DNA of 64,000 nt, from assembly GCF_019145195.1 (NCBI RefSeq), contig NZ_JAHSTW010000002.1, positions 496,001 through 560,000 of the forward strand. Reading direction: 5' to 3'. Below, one piece after another: positions 18,503 to 26,462 of the stretch; position 1 is the stretch's first letter, and every line of letters begins with the position of its first letter. A program made the translations under genes and the position numbers. Under the pieces are notes generated by a model. That model was not told the origin of the DNA, ran no database searches, and was given only the letters and a program-made list of their open reading frames with translations. The DNA is from Pseudomonas siliginis. GTDB lineage: Bacteria; Pseudomonadota; Gammaproteobacteria; Pseudomonadales; Pseudomonadaceae.

Positions 18503-19978
18503 TTACTCTTTGTCCAGCTTGCCAACCAGCGACAGGGTGAAATCGGCACCCATGTACTTGAAGTGCGGACGCACATTCAAGCTCACGCGGTACCAGCCCG
18601 GCTCGCCTTCAACGTCGCTGACGATCACTTGCGCAGCGCGCAGCGGACGACGGCCACGCACTTCGGCGCTCGGGTTTTCCTGGTCGGCAACGTACTGACG
18701 GATCCACTTGTTCAGTTCCAGCTCGAGGTCGGTACGCTCTTTCCACGAACCGAGTTGCTCGCGCTGCAGCACTTTCAAGTAGTGAGCCAGACGGTTGACG
18801 ATCATCATGTACGGCAGTTGGGTGCCGAGCTTGTAGTTCAGCTCTGCCGCCTTGCCTTCTGCGCTGATGCCGAAGAACTTCGGCTTCTGCACCGAGCTTG
18901 CGGAGAAGAACGCCGCGTTGTCGGAGCCTTTGCGCATGGTCAGGGAGATGAAGCCTTCCTCGGCCAGTTCGTATTCACGACGGTCGGAAACCAGAACTTC
19001 AGTAGGGATCTTGGTTTCGATTTCGCCCATGCTTTCGAAGTGGTGCAACGGCAGGTCTTCAACCGCGCCACCGCTCTGCGGGCCGATGATGTTCGGGCAC
19101 CAGCGGAATTTGGCGAAGCTGTCGGTCAGCTTGGTACCGAACGCGTAAGCGGTGTTGCCCCACAGATAGTGCTCGTGGCTGTTGGCAACGGTTTCCTTGT
19201 AGACGAACGATTTCACCGGGTTTTCTTCCGGATCGTACGGGTTGCGCAGCAGGAAACGCGGCACGGTCAGGCCAACGTAGCGCGAGTCTTCCGAAGTCCG
19301 GAAGCTCTGCCATTTGGCGAATTGCGGGCCTTCGAAGTGGTCTTTCAGATCTTTCAGATCCGGCAGGCCGGTGAAGCTTTCCAGGCCGAAGAATTTCGGG
19401 CCGGCAGCAGCGATGAACGGCGCGTGGGACATGCACGAAACGCTGGCCACGTACTGCATCAGCTTGACGTCTGGCGAGCTTGGCGACATGTAGTAGTTGG
19501 CGATGATCGCGCCCACAGGCTGACCACCGAACTGGCCGTATTCAGCGGTGTAGATGTGCTTGTACAGGCCCGACTGCATGACTTCCGGCGAATCTTCGAA
19601 ATCGTCCAGCAGGTCTTCTTTGGAGACGTTGAGGATTTCGATCTTGATGTTTTCGCGGAAGTTGGTGCGGTCGACCAGCAACTGCAGACCACGCCACGAC
19701 GATTCCAGCGCCTGGAAATCCGGGTGGTGCAGGATCTCGTCCATCTGACGGCTGAGCTTGGCATCGATCTCGGCGATCATGCGGTCAACCATGGCTTTCT
19801 TGACCGGCTCACCGTTGTTCTGCGGCTTGAGCAGCTCTTCGATGAACGCCGACACGCCACGCTTGGCGATGTCGTAGGCTTCGTCGTCCGGGGTCAGACG
19901 GGTTTCGGCGATGATGCTGTCGAGAATGCTGTATTCGCCGCTGGCGGCGCTCTTCTCTTGTGCTGCGCTAGTGCTCAT
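18503..19978 (-). CDS. tssC: T6SS contractile sheath large subunit TssC
   Basis: 491-aa large sheath subunit that polymerises with TssB around the Hcp tube. The family landmarks FQALESSWRGLQLLVDRTNF (about residues 105-124, conserved WRGL) and a C-terminal WYRVSLNVRPHFKYMG region are present, and the length is standard. AAGGA precedes the ATG. tssB is 28 bp upstream. The N-terminal stretch of about 60 residues likely carries the ClpV recognition helix in the assembled sheath pair. Confidence 0.97.
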   Translation of the reverse strand: MSTSAAQEKSAASGEYSILDSIIAETRLTPDDEAYDIAKRGVSAFIEELLKPQNNGEPVKKAMVDRMIAEIDAKLSRQMDEILHHPDFQALESSWRGLQLLVDRTNFRENIKIEILNVSKEDLLDDFEDSPEVMQSGLYKHIYTAEYGQFGGQPVGAIIANYYMSPSSPDVKLMQYVASVSCMSHAPFIAAAGPKFFGLESFTGLPDLKDLKDHFEGPQFAKWQSFRTSEDSRYVGLTVPRFLLRNPYDPEENPVKSFVYKETVANSHEHYLWGNTAYAFGTKLTDSFAKFRWCPNIIGPQSGGAVEDLPLHHFESMGEIETKIPTEVLVSDRREYELAEEGFISLTMRKGSDNAAFFSASSVQKPKFFGISAEGKAAELNYKLGTQLPYMMIVNRLAHYLKVLQREQLGSWKERTDLELELNKWIRQYVADQENPSAEVRGRRPLRAAQVIVSDVEGEPGWYRVSLNVRPHFKYMGADFTLSLVGKLDKE

Positions 19979-20006
19979 TGTGTTGGCTTCCTTGGCTACT
20001 GGAGTC

Positions 20007-20510
20007 TCAGGCGTCCGGGGCTGCGGCGTTCAGGCCCAGCTCACCGAGTACGCGACCGCGGGATTCGTCGTCGGCGAGCACGCCTTCGATCGCTTTACGG
20101 AACGCAGGTGCGTTACCCAGCGGGCCTTTGAGGGCCACCAGCGCATCGCGCAGTTCCATCAGTTTTTTCAGCTCAGGCACTTGCTCGACCAGGCTGGCCG
20201 GGTTGAAGTCCTTCATCGAATTGACGCGCAATTGCACGGCCAGCTCTTCAGCCTCGCCATCTTCCTGCAGACGGTTCGGCACGCTCAGCGTCAGACCCAG
20301 CTCTTGCTTGGCCAACACTTCGTCGAAGGTCATCTTGTCGATGCTGATCGGCTTGCGATCTTCGATTTTGCGATCGTCCTTGCGGTGGGTGTAGTCACCG
20401 ATTGCCAGCAGCTTCAGCGGCAGTTCAATCTCTTCCTGAGCTCCGCCGGTGGCGGGTTTGAAGGTGACGTTGATGCGTTCCTTGGGGGCTACCGAGCCTT
20501 CTTTGGCCAT
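20007..20510 (-). CDS. tssB: T6SS contractile sheath small subunit TssB
   Basis: 167-aa small sheath subunit. The start at ATG 20,510 (MAKEGSVAPKERINV) is chosen because AAGGAG lies 8 nt upstream; the open frame extends 22 codons further but without support. The family landmark KERINVTFKP near the N-terminus and LLAIGDYT are present. It lies between tssA and tssC, the invariant order of sheath genes in this cluster type. Confidence 0.97.
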   Translation of the reverse strand: MAKEGSVAPKERINVTFKPATGGAQEEIELPLKLLAIGDYTHRKDDRKIEDRKPISIDKMTFDEVLAKQELGLTLSVPNRLQEDGEAEELAVQLRVNSMKDFNPASLVEQVPELKKLMELRDALVALKGPLGNAPAFRKAIEGVLADDESRGRVLGELGLNAAAPDA

Positions 20511-20542
20511 GGCTTTTCTCCTTGCGGTTGTGGCCCTGGGGC

Positions 20543-22105
20543 CTATTCGAGTACCACTTCGAGGTCGAGGTGGCACAGCCTGCGATAAATCTCTTCCTTG
20601 CTTTCACGTACGGCGTGGTTCTGCGGCAACAACTCGCAGCAACTGTGCAGCAGGTGCAGCACTTGCAATGCAAGATCGGGCTCCCAGGCGTGCAGGCCTG
20701 AGTCCTGTAATGTCTGATCGAGGGTTTCGAGCTGGTTCTTGGCCAGTTCGTATTTCTTGGCCAGGAAACACAGCCGCGCGAGGGTGAACTGCCAGAAGAA
20801 GCGTTCGCGGCCACCGTGGGCCGATTGCAGACCCTGCTTGAGAATCTGCACGGCCGGCTTCAAACCTTCCTTGCGCAGAATCGGCTGGACTTCCTCGAGG
20901 GCCTTTTCCCAGGCGGGCTGGGTTTCGACGTTCTCGCTTTCGACCTTGCGCGGCGCGCTGGCGCTTTGCAGGTGCGGCATGACGTTGGCAGCGATCCACG
21001 CCCGGGTGGACGGATCAGCAAACGGCGCGCCGTCATGGAAGCGCAACTCGATAATGCCCGGCAGGCGCTGAATCAAAAGCGCGAAGTGGATTTCCACTTC
21101 GCGCATGGCCAGCTCGGCGTTGAGGTTCTGGAGACATTCCCAGACCATCCTCTGGCCATCGAACCAGAACGGCGCCTTCGCCAGGCTCGCCTCCAGTTCC
21201 ACCAGCAGGTCGGCGTATTTGCCCTGATCGAAACGGTCCTGATAGAGCTTGAGCTTTTCCAGCGGCAGACCGCGCAGCACGGTGATCTGCTCGGCGTTGC
21301 GCTCGGGCACCGCGTCGATGGTCATCCACAGCAGCGTGCGATTGAGGCGCAGGGCACGCAGGTCGGTAGCCTTCTGCTTGAGCCACCAGGCACACAAAGG
21401 CCGGGCGCTGTCCTGCTGGGCGCGCAGGGCTTTGTGCGCATCCCGCTCGTTGTCGATCGGCGCGCCAGGGGTGAGCAACTGGGTCGCGGCCTGCTTGACC
21501 TGCGCCACCGCCGCGCCCACCACGCCGGGCGCCGGCTGGTTGTCGGCGGCACGCTGGATCATGGTTTTCAGGCGGCGGGAGATCGGCAATAACAGCGGCG
21601 CGTCATCGCCCAGGTGTTCAGTGCACGCGGCCTCAAGGCCGGCCAGGTGCTCGGAGAGCTGCCGGAACATCGGCAACTGCTCTTTGATCGCAATGTTTTC
21701 GGTGATGACCTGCTCGAGACGCGGCACCAGCCAGCCGATCGCGGCGGCACGGGTGCGGGGTTTGAGCGGGTGGACGTCGGCCCAGTTGTTTTCCGACAGA
21801 TGGTGCAGCAGACCGAGGCCGGCGAGCAGCCCGGGGAAGGATTCGCGCTGGTACAGCGACCAGGTCAGCCAGGCGCCGACACGCAGATCCTTGGATTGGG
21901 TACGCAGCAGATTTTCGCTGTTTTCGCGGATTTTCAGCCAGTCGATCTGCCCGCTTTCGTGCATCGACGAAGCCTTGGCCAGCTCACTTTCCAGCGCCTC
22001 GAACTCGCTCGAAAAACGAACGTCTTCGCCCGCGAAATTCTCTTTGGAAACAGAGACTTTTGCGAGTTCGAGGTAATGGGCGGAAAGTTTGCTTGAGTAG
22101 GACAT
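20543..22105 (-). CDS. tssA: T6SS assembly protein TssA (ImpA-N domain)
   Basis: 520-aa TssA that primes tail tube and sheath polymerisation. The N-terminal ImpA domain is recognisable from the LRVGAWLTWSLYQRESFPGLLAGL region (residues about 78-100) and HPLKPRTRAAAIGWL. The long C-terminal half (VLLWxxxx-type helical repeats) is the ring-forming part. It is the first gene of the minus-strand T6SS operon; the region upstream at 22,106-22,804 should hold its promoter. tssB starts 33 bp after its stop. Confidence 0.95.
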   Translation of the reverse strand: MSYSSKLSAHYLELAKVSVSKENFAGEDVRFSSEFEALESELAKASSMHESGQIDWLKIRENSENLLRTQSKDLRVGAWLTWSLYQRESFPGLLAGLGLLHHLSENNWADVHPLKPRTRAAAIGWLVPRLEQVITENIAIKEQLPMFRQLSEHLAGLEAACTEHLGDDAPLLLPISRRLKTMIQRAADNQPAPGVVGAAVAQVKQAATQLLTPGAPIDNERDAHKALRAQQDSARPLCAWWLKQKATDLRALRLNRTLLWMTIDAVPERNAEQITVLRGLPLEKLKLYQDRFDQGKYADLLVELEASLAKAPFWFDGQRMVWECLQNLNAELAMREVEIHFALLIQRLPGIIELRFHDGAPFADPSTRAWIAANVMPHLQSASAPRKVESENVETQPAWEKALEEVQPILRKEGLKPAVQILKQGLQSAHGGRERFFWQFTLARLCFLAKKYELAKNQLETLDQTLQDSGLHAWEPDLALQVLHLLHSCCELLPQNHAVRESKEEIYRRLCHLDLEVVLE

Positions 22106-22804
22106 CCATGGCCTTTATTAAGGATTACAGTCATGCGCGTGAATGGAGTTTCAGCAACGCGGGACAGTATCGAAGAGCAGTTCAGCGACTCATCCAATTG
22201 AGATGTGCTCTTTCAAGTGGGCGCATCGTAATCAGTATGATGGCCACTAGCAAGCATCTGATTAAACAACAAGACGAACTGTTCATTGAGGTCTGTAGGA
22301 GATCGCCCTATATGTCGCAGGGGTTTCCCTGATGCCGTTTATTGATCAGCGCATTTTCCCGGCTCCCGCCAAACCATTGTCCCAGAGCCTCGGCCGCAGC
22401 CGGGCGAGTTTACCTGACGCCCGCACCCTCGAGCGGCGTGCAGCATGCCAAATTAAAAAAAAAATAGAAGTAGGACACTTCCTAAAATGACCGGGTTCCA
22501 TCGAGAAGTTTGCAGCGACAACGATCAATGCAAAAAGTGCCACTATAATGATGGCACTTCATTATTCTGAAACTTTACTTCCCCGGCAAATACTGGCACT
22601 TCGATAGTTATCCGAGCCGCGTCCTACAGACACATCTCCCATCCCGACCAAGACTTCCACACCCGGAATACTCTGACAAATATCAGGGATACTTCTTACA
22701 TCAATTAGTTTGCCGCGCCGCTAGCTTGCCCTGGCAACTTTTCATGCGCGGCGATCAGGGAGGACGGCATCGCGCTTTGACTCACTTTGCTTAAGGACAA
22801 GCCC
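22106..22804. promoter_or_regulatory. A+T-rich divergent regulatory region between tssA and vgrG
   Basis: Roughly 700 bp without a convincing gene, between the two divergent T6SS transcription units. It holds a run of A/T near 22,450-22,465, three copies of an 8-bp motif (listed separately), and a weak minus-strand sigma-54-like element near 22,434-22,451 (TTGGCATG, 10-bp spacing between GG and GC, poor -12). The sequence is visibly A+T-richer than the genes on either side. Promoters for the tss operon (leftward) and vgrG (rightward) must lie here, but no strong sigma-70 pair was recognised. Confidence 0.6.
22535..22601. promoter_or_regulatory. Three copies of TGGCACTT, two forming a perfect hairpin/operator
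   Basis: AAGTGCCA (22,535-22,542) and TGGCACTT (22,552-22,559) are perfect inverted arms around the 9-bp loop CTATAATGA; a third TGGCACTT lies at 22,594-22,601, about four helical turns further. On the minus strand the hairpin is followed by TTTTT, so it could also end leftward transcription. Repeated arms in the T6SS divergent promoter region suggest a regulator-binding site, perhaps of the cluster's sigma-54 activator. That link is inferred. Confidence 0.5.
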
Positions 22805-24829
22805 ATGTTCGGCAAAGGCCACTGCGCGCCATTCTCACTGCATATCCCGGCCATTCGTCACGACTTCAAGGTGCTCGCGTTCACGGGCACCGAAGCGATC
22901 AGTCAGCTGTACGCATTTCGCATCGAGCTGGTGAGCCAGCACGCGGATTTCGATCTGGAAAGCTTGCTCAGCCAACCTGCGTTTCTGCAGTTCGGATCAG
23001 CGGGCGAAGGCATTCACGGGCGGATCGAAAACGTCATGCTCGGCGAATCAGGCAAGCGCCTGACCCGTTATGAACTGACACTGGTACCGGCGCTGCATTA
23101 TCTGCAACTGAGCCACGACCAGCGGATTTTCCAGCAACTGACCGTGCCGCAGATCGTCGCGCAAGTCATCAAAGGCCATGGCATCCAGGCCGATGACTTC
23201 ACGTTCAATGTCGCCGCCGGTGAGCCTCGTGAGTACTGCACGCAGTACGGCGAAAGCGACTTTTTGTTCATTCAGCGTCTGTGCGCCGAAGAGGGTATTG
23301 CCTGGCACCATCAACATTCGCTCGACGGGCACTTACTGGTATTCAGCGACAGCCCGGTGTTCGCACCCAAATTGGGTACGACAGCCTTTCGGGTTGATAG
23401 CGGCATGGTTGCCGAACACCCGGTGGTCAACCACCTGACCATGGGCTTCAACACCCGTACCAGCACCGTCACCCGCCGTGACTATGACCTCAAGCGCCCA
23501 AGCCTGCTGCTGGAAAGCCGCTTCACCGCAGAGTTCACGCCGGCTCTGGAGGAGTATCGCTATCCACTGTTGATGAAGTCCGAGAAGCACGGCAAACAGC
23601 TGGCGCGTCAGGCCTTGGAGCGCCATCGCAGCGACTATCAATGGATTGAAGGCAAAAGCGATCAGGCGATTTTGCGCAGCGGTCACCTGTTCGAGCTGAG
23701 CGAACATCCCAGGGCCGAGTGCAACGAGTTGTGGCTGTTGGTCAGTCTCAGTCACGAAGGCAAGCAACCGGCAGTGCTCGAAGAGGCTTTCAGCAGCGAG
23801 GCGAAACCTGCCGATGGTTTTTCCCAGGGCTATCGCAATACCTTCAGGGCCATTCCCGCAGAGGTGGTCTACCGTCCGCCTTTGCCCGCGCCAAGGCCCT
23901 TGCTGGTCTGCCAGACCGCGCGCGTTACCGGGCCTCCCGGAGAAGAGATCTTCTGCGATGAGTACGGCAGGGTTCGTGTCGAGTTTCATTGGGATCGCGC
24001 TGAACGCAACAGCGAAAAAAGCAGCTGCTGGTTACGCGTAGCTTCCAGTTGGGCAGGTGACGGATTCGGTGCGGTGACCATTCCCCGGGTCGACATGGAA
24101 GTGGTCGTGACCTTCCAGGAAGGCGACCCGGACCAACCGCTGATTACCGGCTGCATCGCCAACAAGGCCAATGCCGTCGCCCATCCCTTGCCGGCGAGTA
24201 AAACCCGCACGGTATTACGCAGCCAGAGCTCACCGCGCAATGGCGGCTACAACGAACTGTCGATCGAGGATCGCGCCGGGCAGGAGAAGATCTACCTGCG
24301 CGCGCAGCGCGACCTCGAGCAACTGATCCTCAATGACAGCCGCAGTCTGATCACTCGCGACCGCCATGAGCATGTCGGCAATGACAGCACCAGTCTCATC
24401 GAGGGCAAGGATTCGCGCACTCATCAAGGACTGCGCAGCACAGTAATCAACGCCGACGACTTGTTGCAGGTCAGCGGCACCAGCAGCCAGACCCTGGGCG
24501 CTCTGGTGATCCAGGCCGGCCAGCAGGCGCATGTCACGGCAAGCAACGTGGTGATCGATGCCGGCATGAGCCTGACGCTGTCAGCGGGCGGCCATCACAT
24601 CGTGATCAATGCCGGCGGGATTTTCAGCAGCGTGCCCATCGTTCAGGGCGGAGCGCCACTGCCGGGGCTCGCACCGCTACAACCGCTGCAAGTTGAGGCC
24701 GGCCTGCCAGCTGCGATCAACGCCACGCCGCTGTCGATCGTCAACAGTGCCCGCCAGCAGGCAGCGGATTTTTGCCCGCTGTGCGAAGCCTGCGCAGCGG
24801 GTCTGTGCGAGCTGGGAGAAGTCGCATGA
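22805..24829 (+). CDS. vgrG: T6SS spike protein VgrG with C-terminal Cys-rich tail
   Basis: 674-aa spike protein. The N-terminal gp27-like part, the gp5-like OB region (YGRVRVEFHWDR, WAGDGFGAVTIPRVDMEVVVTFQEGDPDQPLITG) and the DUF2345-like beta-helical region are all present. ATG at 22,805 has AAGGA 7 nt upstream, whereas the longer frame starts with TTG at 22,787. The last 20 residues contain FCPLCEACAAGLC, a CX2CX2CX4C cluster that may bind metal or an adaptor. The stop overlaps the DUF4123 gene by ATGA. The gene starts a four-gene coupled island transcribed away from tssA. Confidence 0.97.
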   Translation: MFGKGHCAPFSLHIPAIRHDFKVLAFTGTEAISQLYAFRIELVSQHADFDLESLLSQPAFLQFGSAGEGIHGRIENVMLGESGKRLTRYELTLVPALHYLQLSHDQRIFQQLTVPQIVAQVIKGHGIQADDFTFNVAAGEPREYCTQYGESDFLFIQRLCAEEGIAWHHQHSLDGHLLVFSDSPVFAPKLGTTAFRVDSGMVAEHPVVNHLTMGFNTRTSTVTRRDYDLKRPSLLLESRFTAEFTPALEEYRYPLLMKSEKHGKQLARQALERHRSDYQWIEGKSDQAILRSGHLFELSEHPRAECNELWLLVSLSHEGKQPAVLEEAFSSEAKPADGFSQGYRNTFRAIPAEVVYRPPLPAPRPLLVCQTARVTGPPGEEIFCDEYGRVRVEFHWDRAERNSEKSSCWLRVASSWAGDGFGAVTIPRVDMEVVVTFQEGDPDQPLITGCIANKANAVAHPLPASKTRTVLRSQSSPRNGGYNELSIEDRAGQEKIYLRAQRDLEQLILNDSRSLITRDRHEHVGNDSTSLIEGKDSRTHQGLRSTVINADDLLQVSGTSSQTLGALVIQAGQQAHVTASNVVIDAGMSLTLSAGGHHIVINAGGIFSSVPIVQGGAPLPGLAPLQPLQVEAGLPAAINATPLSIVNSARQQAADFCPLCEACAAGLCELGEVA

Positions 24830-25674
24830 GCCCGGTCGAACAATGGTTGCACGCTCAGTCCCGCGCCGGCTGCGAACTGTATCTGATGCTCGACACCGAC
24901 GGCCAAAGCGCAGAGCACGCTGCGTTGACCCGCGACCTCGGCACCGAGCGGTTTCGTCCGCTCTACAGCGGCACGCCGGCCGAGTCGCTGGTGCCGACCG
25001 GCCCGCTGCTGTTGCAAATCGATACGGCGCAGCATCCCGCCATCCAAACCTTGCTCGCCACGCCCGAGCGCAATTGGGGCTGGCTGGCCAGTGCCCGTCA
25101 CGTCGAACTTGATCTGCTGGCGGCGCATTGGCGCGAGCGCCTGATAACCGGCGAACGTCCGAATCAGGCGGTGTACCGCGTGCATGACAACCGGGTTCTG
25201 GGCCGTGCGCTGGCGCACCTGCAACCCGAGCACCGCGCGGCGTTTCTCGGGCCATTCAACAGCGTCTGCTATTGGCACGCAGAGCGATGGAACGCCATCG
25301 ACAACCCGGACCCCGGCCACCACCCGCTGCCGATGGATCCGCCGTGGCTGCACACGCCGACCCCGGAGCTGATCTACGCCAACGTGCTGTTCGACAACAC
25401 CCGCCGTTACCTGGTCGGCGAACACACCGAAGCCATGGCCACGCTGGCCGAACAGCTCGACGTCGATGAGTGGCTGTGGGGCCTGATTCAACTGACGCAC
25501 TTGTGGGGCTGGCAACAACCGGAGCAAGTGCATTTCTTGCTGACGCGCAGTTTGCAGTTACCGGGATATCGGCCAGGCAAATCATGGCTGCCCAAACCCG
25601 GTGAAGATCCGGCGATGCATTTTGAGCGGGTATATCAGGAAGCGTTGTATTGGCAGGGAGAGGTAGGTCGATGA
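24826..25674 (+). CDS. DUF4123 T6SS effector adaptor/chaperone (Tap/TEC-like)
   Basis: 282-aa cytoplasmic protein of the DUF4123 family, which loads a specific effector onto its VgrG. Features are an N-terminal region EQWLHAQSRAGCELYLMLDTDGQ and a PLLLQI/HPAIQTLL section with RHVELDLLAAHWRERL, and the position directly after vgrG. ATG 24,826 overlaps the vgrG stop by 4 bp, with GGGAGA upstream. It most likely serves the lipase two genes downstream, as the V. cholerae VgrG1-Tap1-TseL arrangement does. Confidence 0.88.
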   Translation: MSPVEQWLHAQSRAGCELYLMLDTDGQSAEHAALTRDLGTERFRPLYSGTPAESLVPTGPLLLQIDTAQHPAIQTLLATPERNWGWLASARHVELDLLAAHWRERLITGERPNQAVYRVHDNRVLGRALAHLQPEHRAAFLGPFNSVCYWHAERWNAIDNPDPGHHPLPMDPPWLHTPTPELIYANVLFDNTRRYLVGEHTEAMATLAEQLDVDEWLWGLIQLTHLWGWQQPEQVHFLLTRSLQLPGYRPGKSWLPKPGEDPAMHFERVYQEALYWQGEVGR

Positions 25675-26462
25675 GGCACTTGAAACGAGGGTTGCTGCTG
25701 AGTGGTTGCCTGGGATTGCTGGTGGGTTGTACGACGGTGAAGACCCCGAACACCTTTATGTTTGTTCCGGATTTTCCACCTGGATTCAAGTACGACCTGA
25801 CGGCCACCTATGTTCCGGCCAAGGGCCAAACATGCACCGTGCCTGGCGGGAGAAACACTCAGCTGGGATACAACAAAACCAATATGAAGTACGAAGGGAC
25901 TTCCGAGATCCCGCTGTACAGAACCGTAAGCGAATGTCCGCTGGCGCTGAATTACATCGAGATCAAGGTCATCGGTATTTATGGTTCAGGACGAAGCAAC
26001 TTCAGTTATGACTACGCCTCGATTGCTGTACGTCCGGAGTTGTTGGAACGACAGATGGGTAGTTTCAGAGATGACGAGACAGCTGAGTTCTTTGGTGAGT
26101 GCATGTGGTCTTTTCGCACGGTGGGCCCGAAGCGTTATCTGATCAAACTGCTGACCTGCAAAAAAATGGATGCACAGGGCAATGTCGGGCGGAGCCGTCC
26201 TTTCACGGCGTACACGCTGACTCAGCTTTCTGGAAAAACGGTGACTCTGAAAATCCAATTATCTGAGCGGGAAAAGCCCGCTTTTGGTGACACGTGGGTA
26301 AAAGTGCCCGGCGGATGGAAGCGCTGCATGGGGAAAGCCTTTGAGGATCAGGATGCGTTCTGTTTCGGCAATTACAAAGACTTCAGCACATTCAGGATGG
26401 TAGACGAGCGCATCTGCACTATTTACCCCGATTGCACTGAAAACAAGGATCAGACCCCATGA
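25671..26462 (+). CDS. Lipoprotein, probable immunity protein for the adjacent lipase effector
   Basis: 263-aa protein with a lipoprotein signal peptide ending GLLVGC (Cys about residue 20), so the mature protein is periplasmic and membrane-anchored. The body is beta-rich and has several Cys pairs; no known domain was recognised. ATG 25,671 overlaps the DUF4123 stop (ATGA), and the stop overlaps the lipase start (ATGA). A periplasmic lipoprotein next to a phospholipase effector is typical of Tli immunity proteins; here it precedes the toxin so that protection is made first. The base composition is somewhat A+T-richer than vgrG. The role is inferred. Confidence 0.7.
   Translation: MRHLKRGLLLSGCLGLLVGCTTVKTPNTFMFVPDFPPGFKYDLTATYVPAKGQTCTVPGGRNTQLGYNKTNMKYEGTSEIPLYRTVSECPLALNYIEIKVIGIYGSGRSNFSYDYASIAVRPELLERQMGSFRDDETAEFFGECMWSFRTVGPKRYLIKLLTCKKMDAQGNVGRSRPFTAYTLTQLSGKTVTLKIQLSEREKPAFGDTWVKVPGGWKRCMGKAFEDQDAFCFGNYKDFSTFRMVDERICTIYPDCTENKDQTP

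Noticed and set aside
22346..22543. 65-codon minus-strand frame in the tssA-vgrG gap
   Set aside because: No ribosome site, no family resemblance, and it ends in mixed composition; more likely chance.
22529..22544. Minus-strand TGGCACTTTTTGCA as a sigma-54 promoter
   Set aside because: The GG and GC elements are 8 bp apart instead of the required 10.
22787..22804. TTG start for vgrG six codons earlier
   Set aside because: ATG 22,805 has AAGGA at 7 nt and begins the conserved N-terminus.
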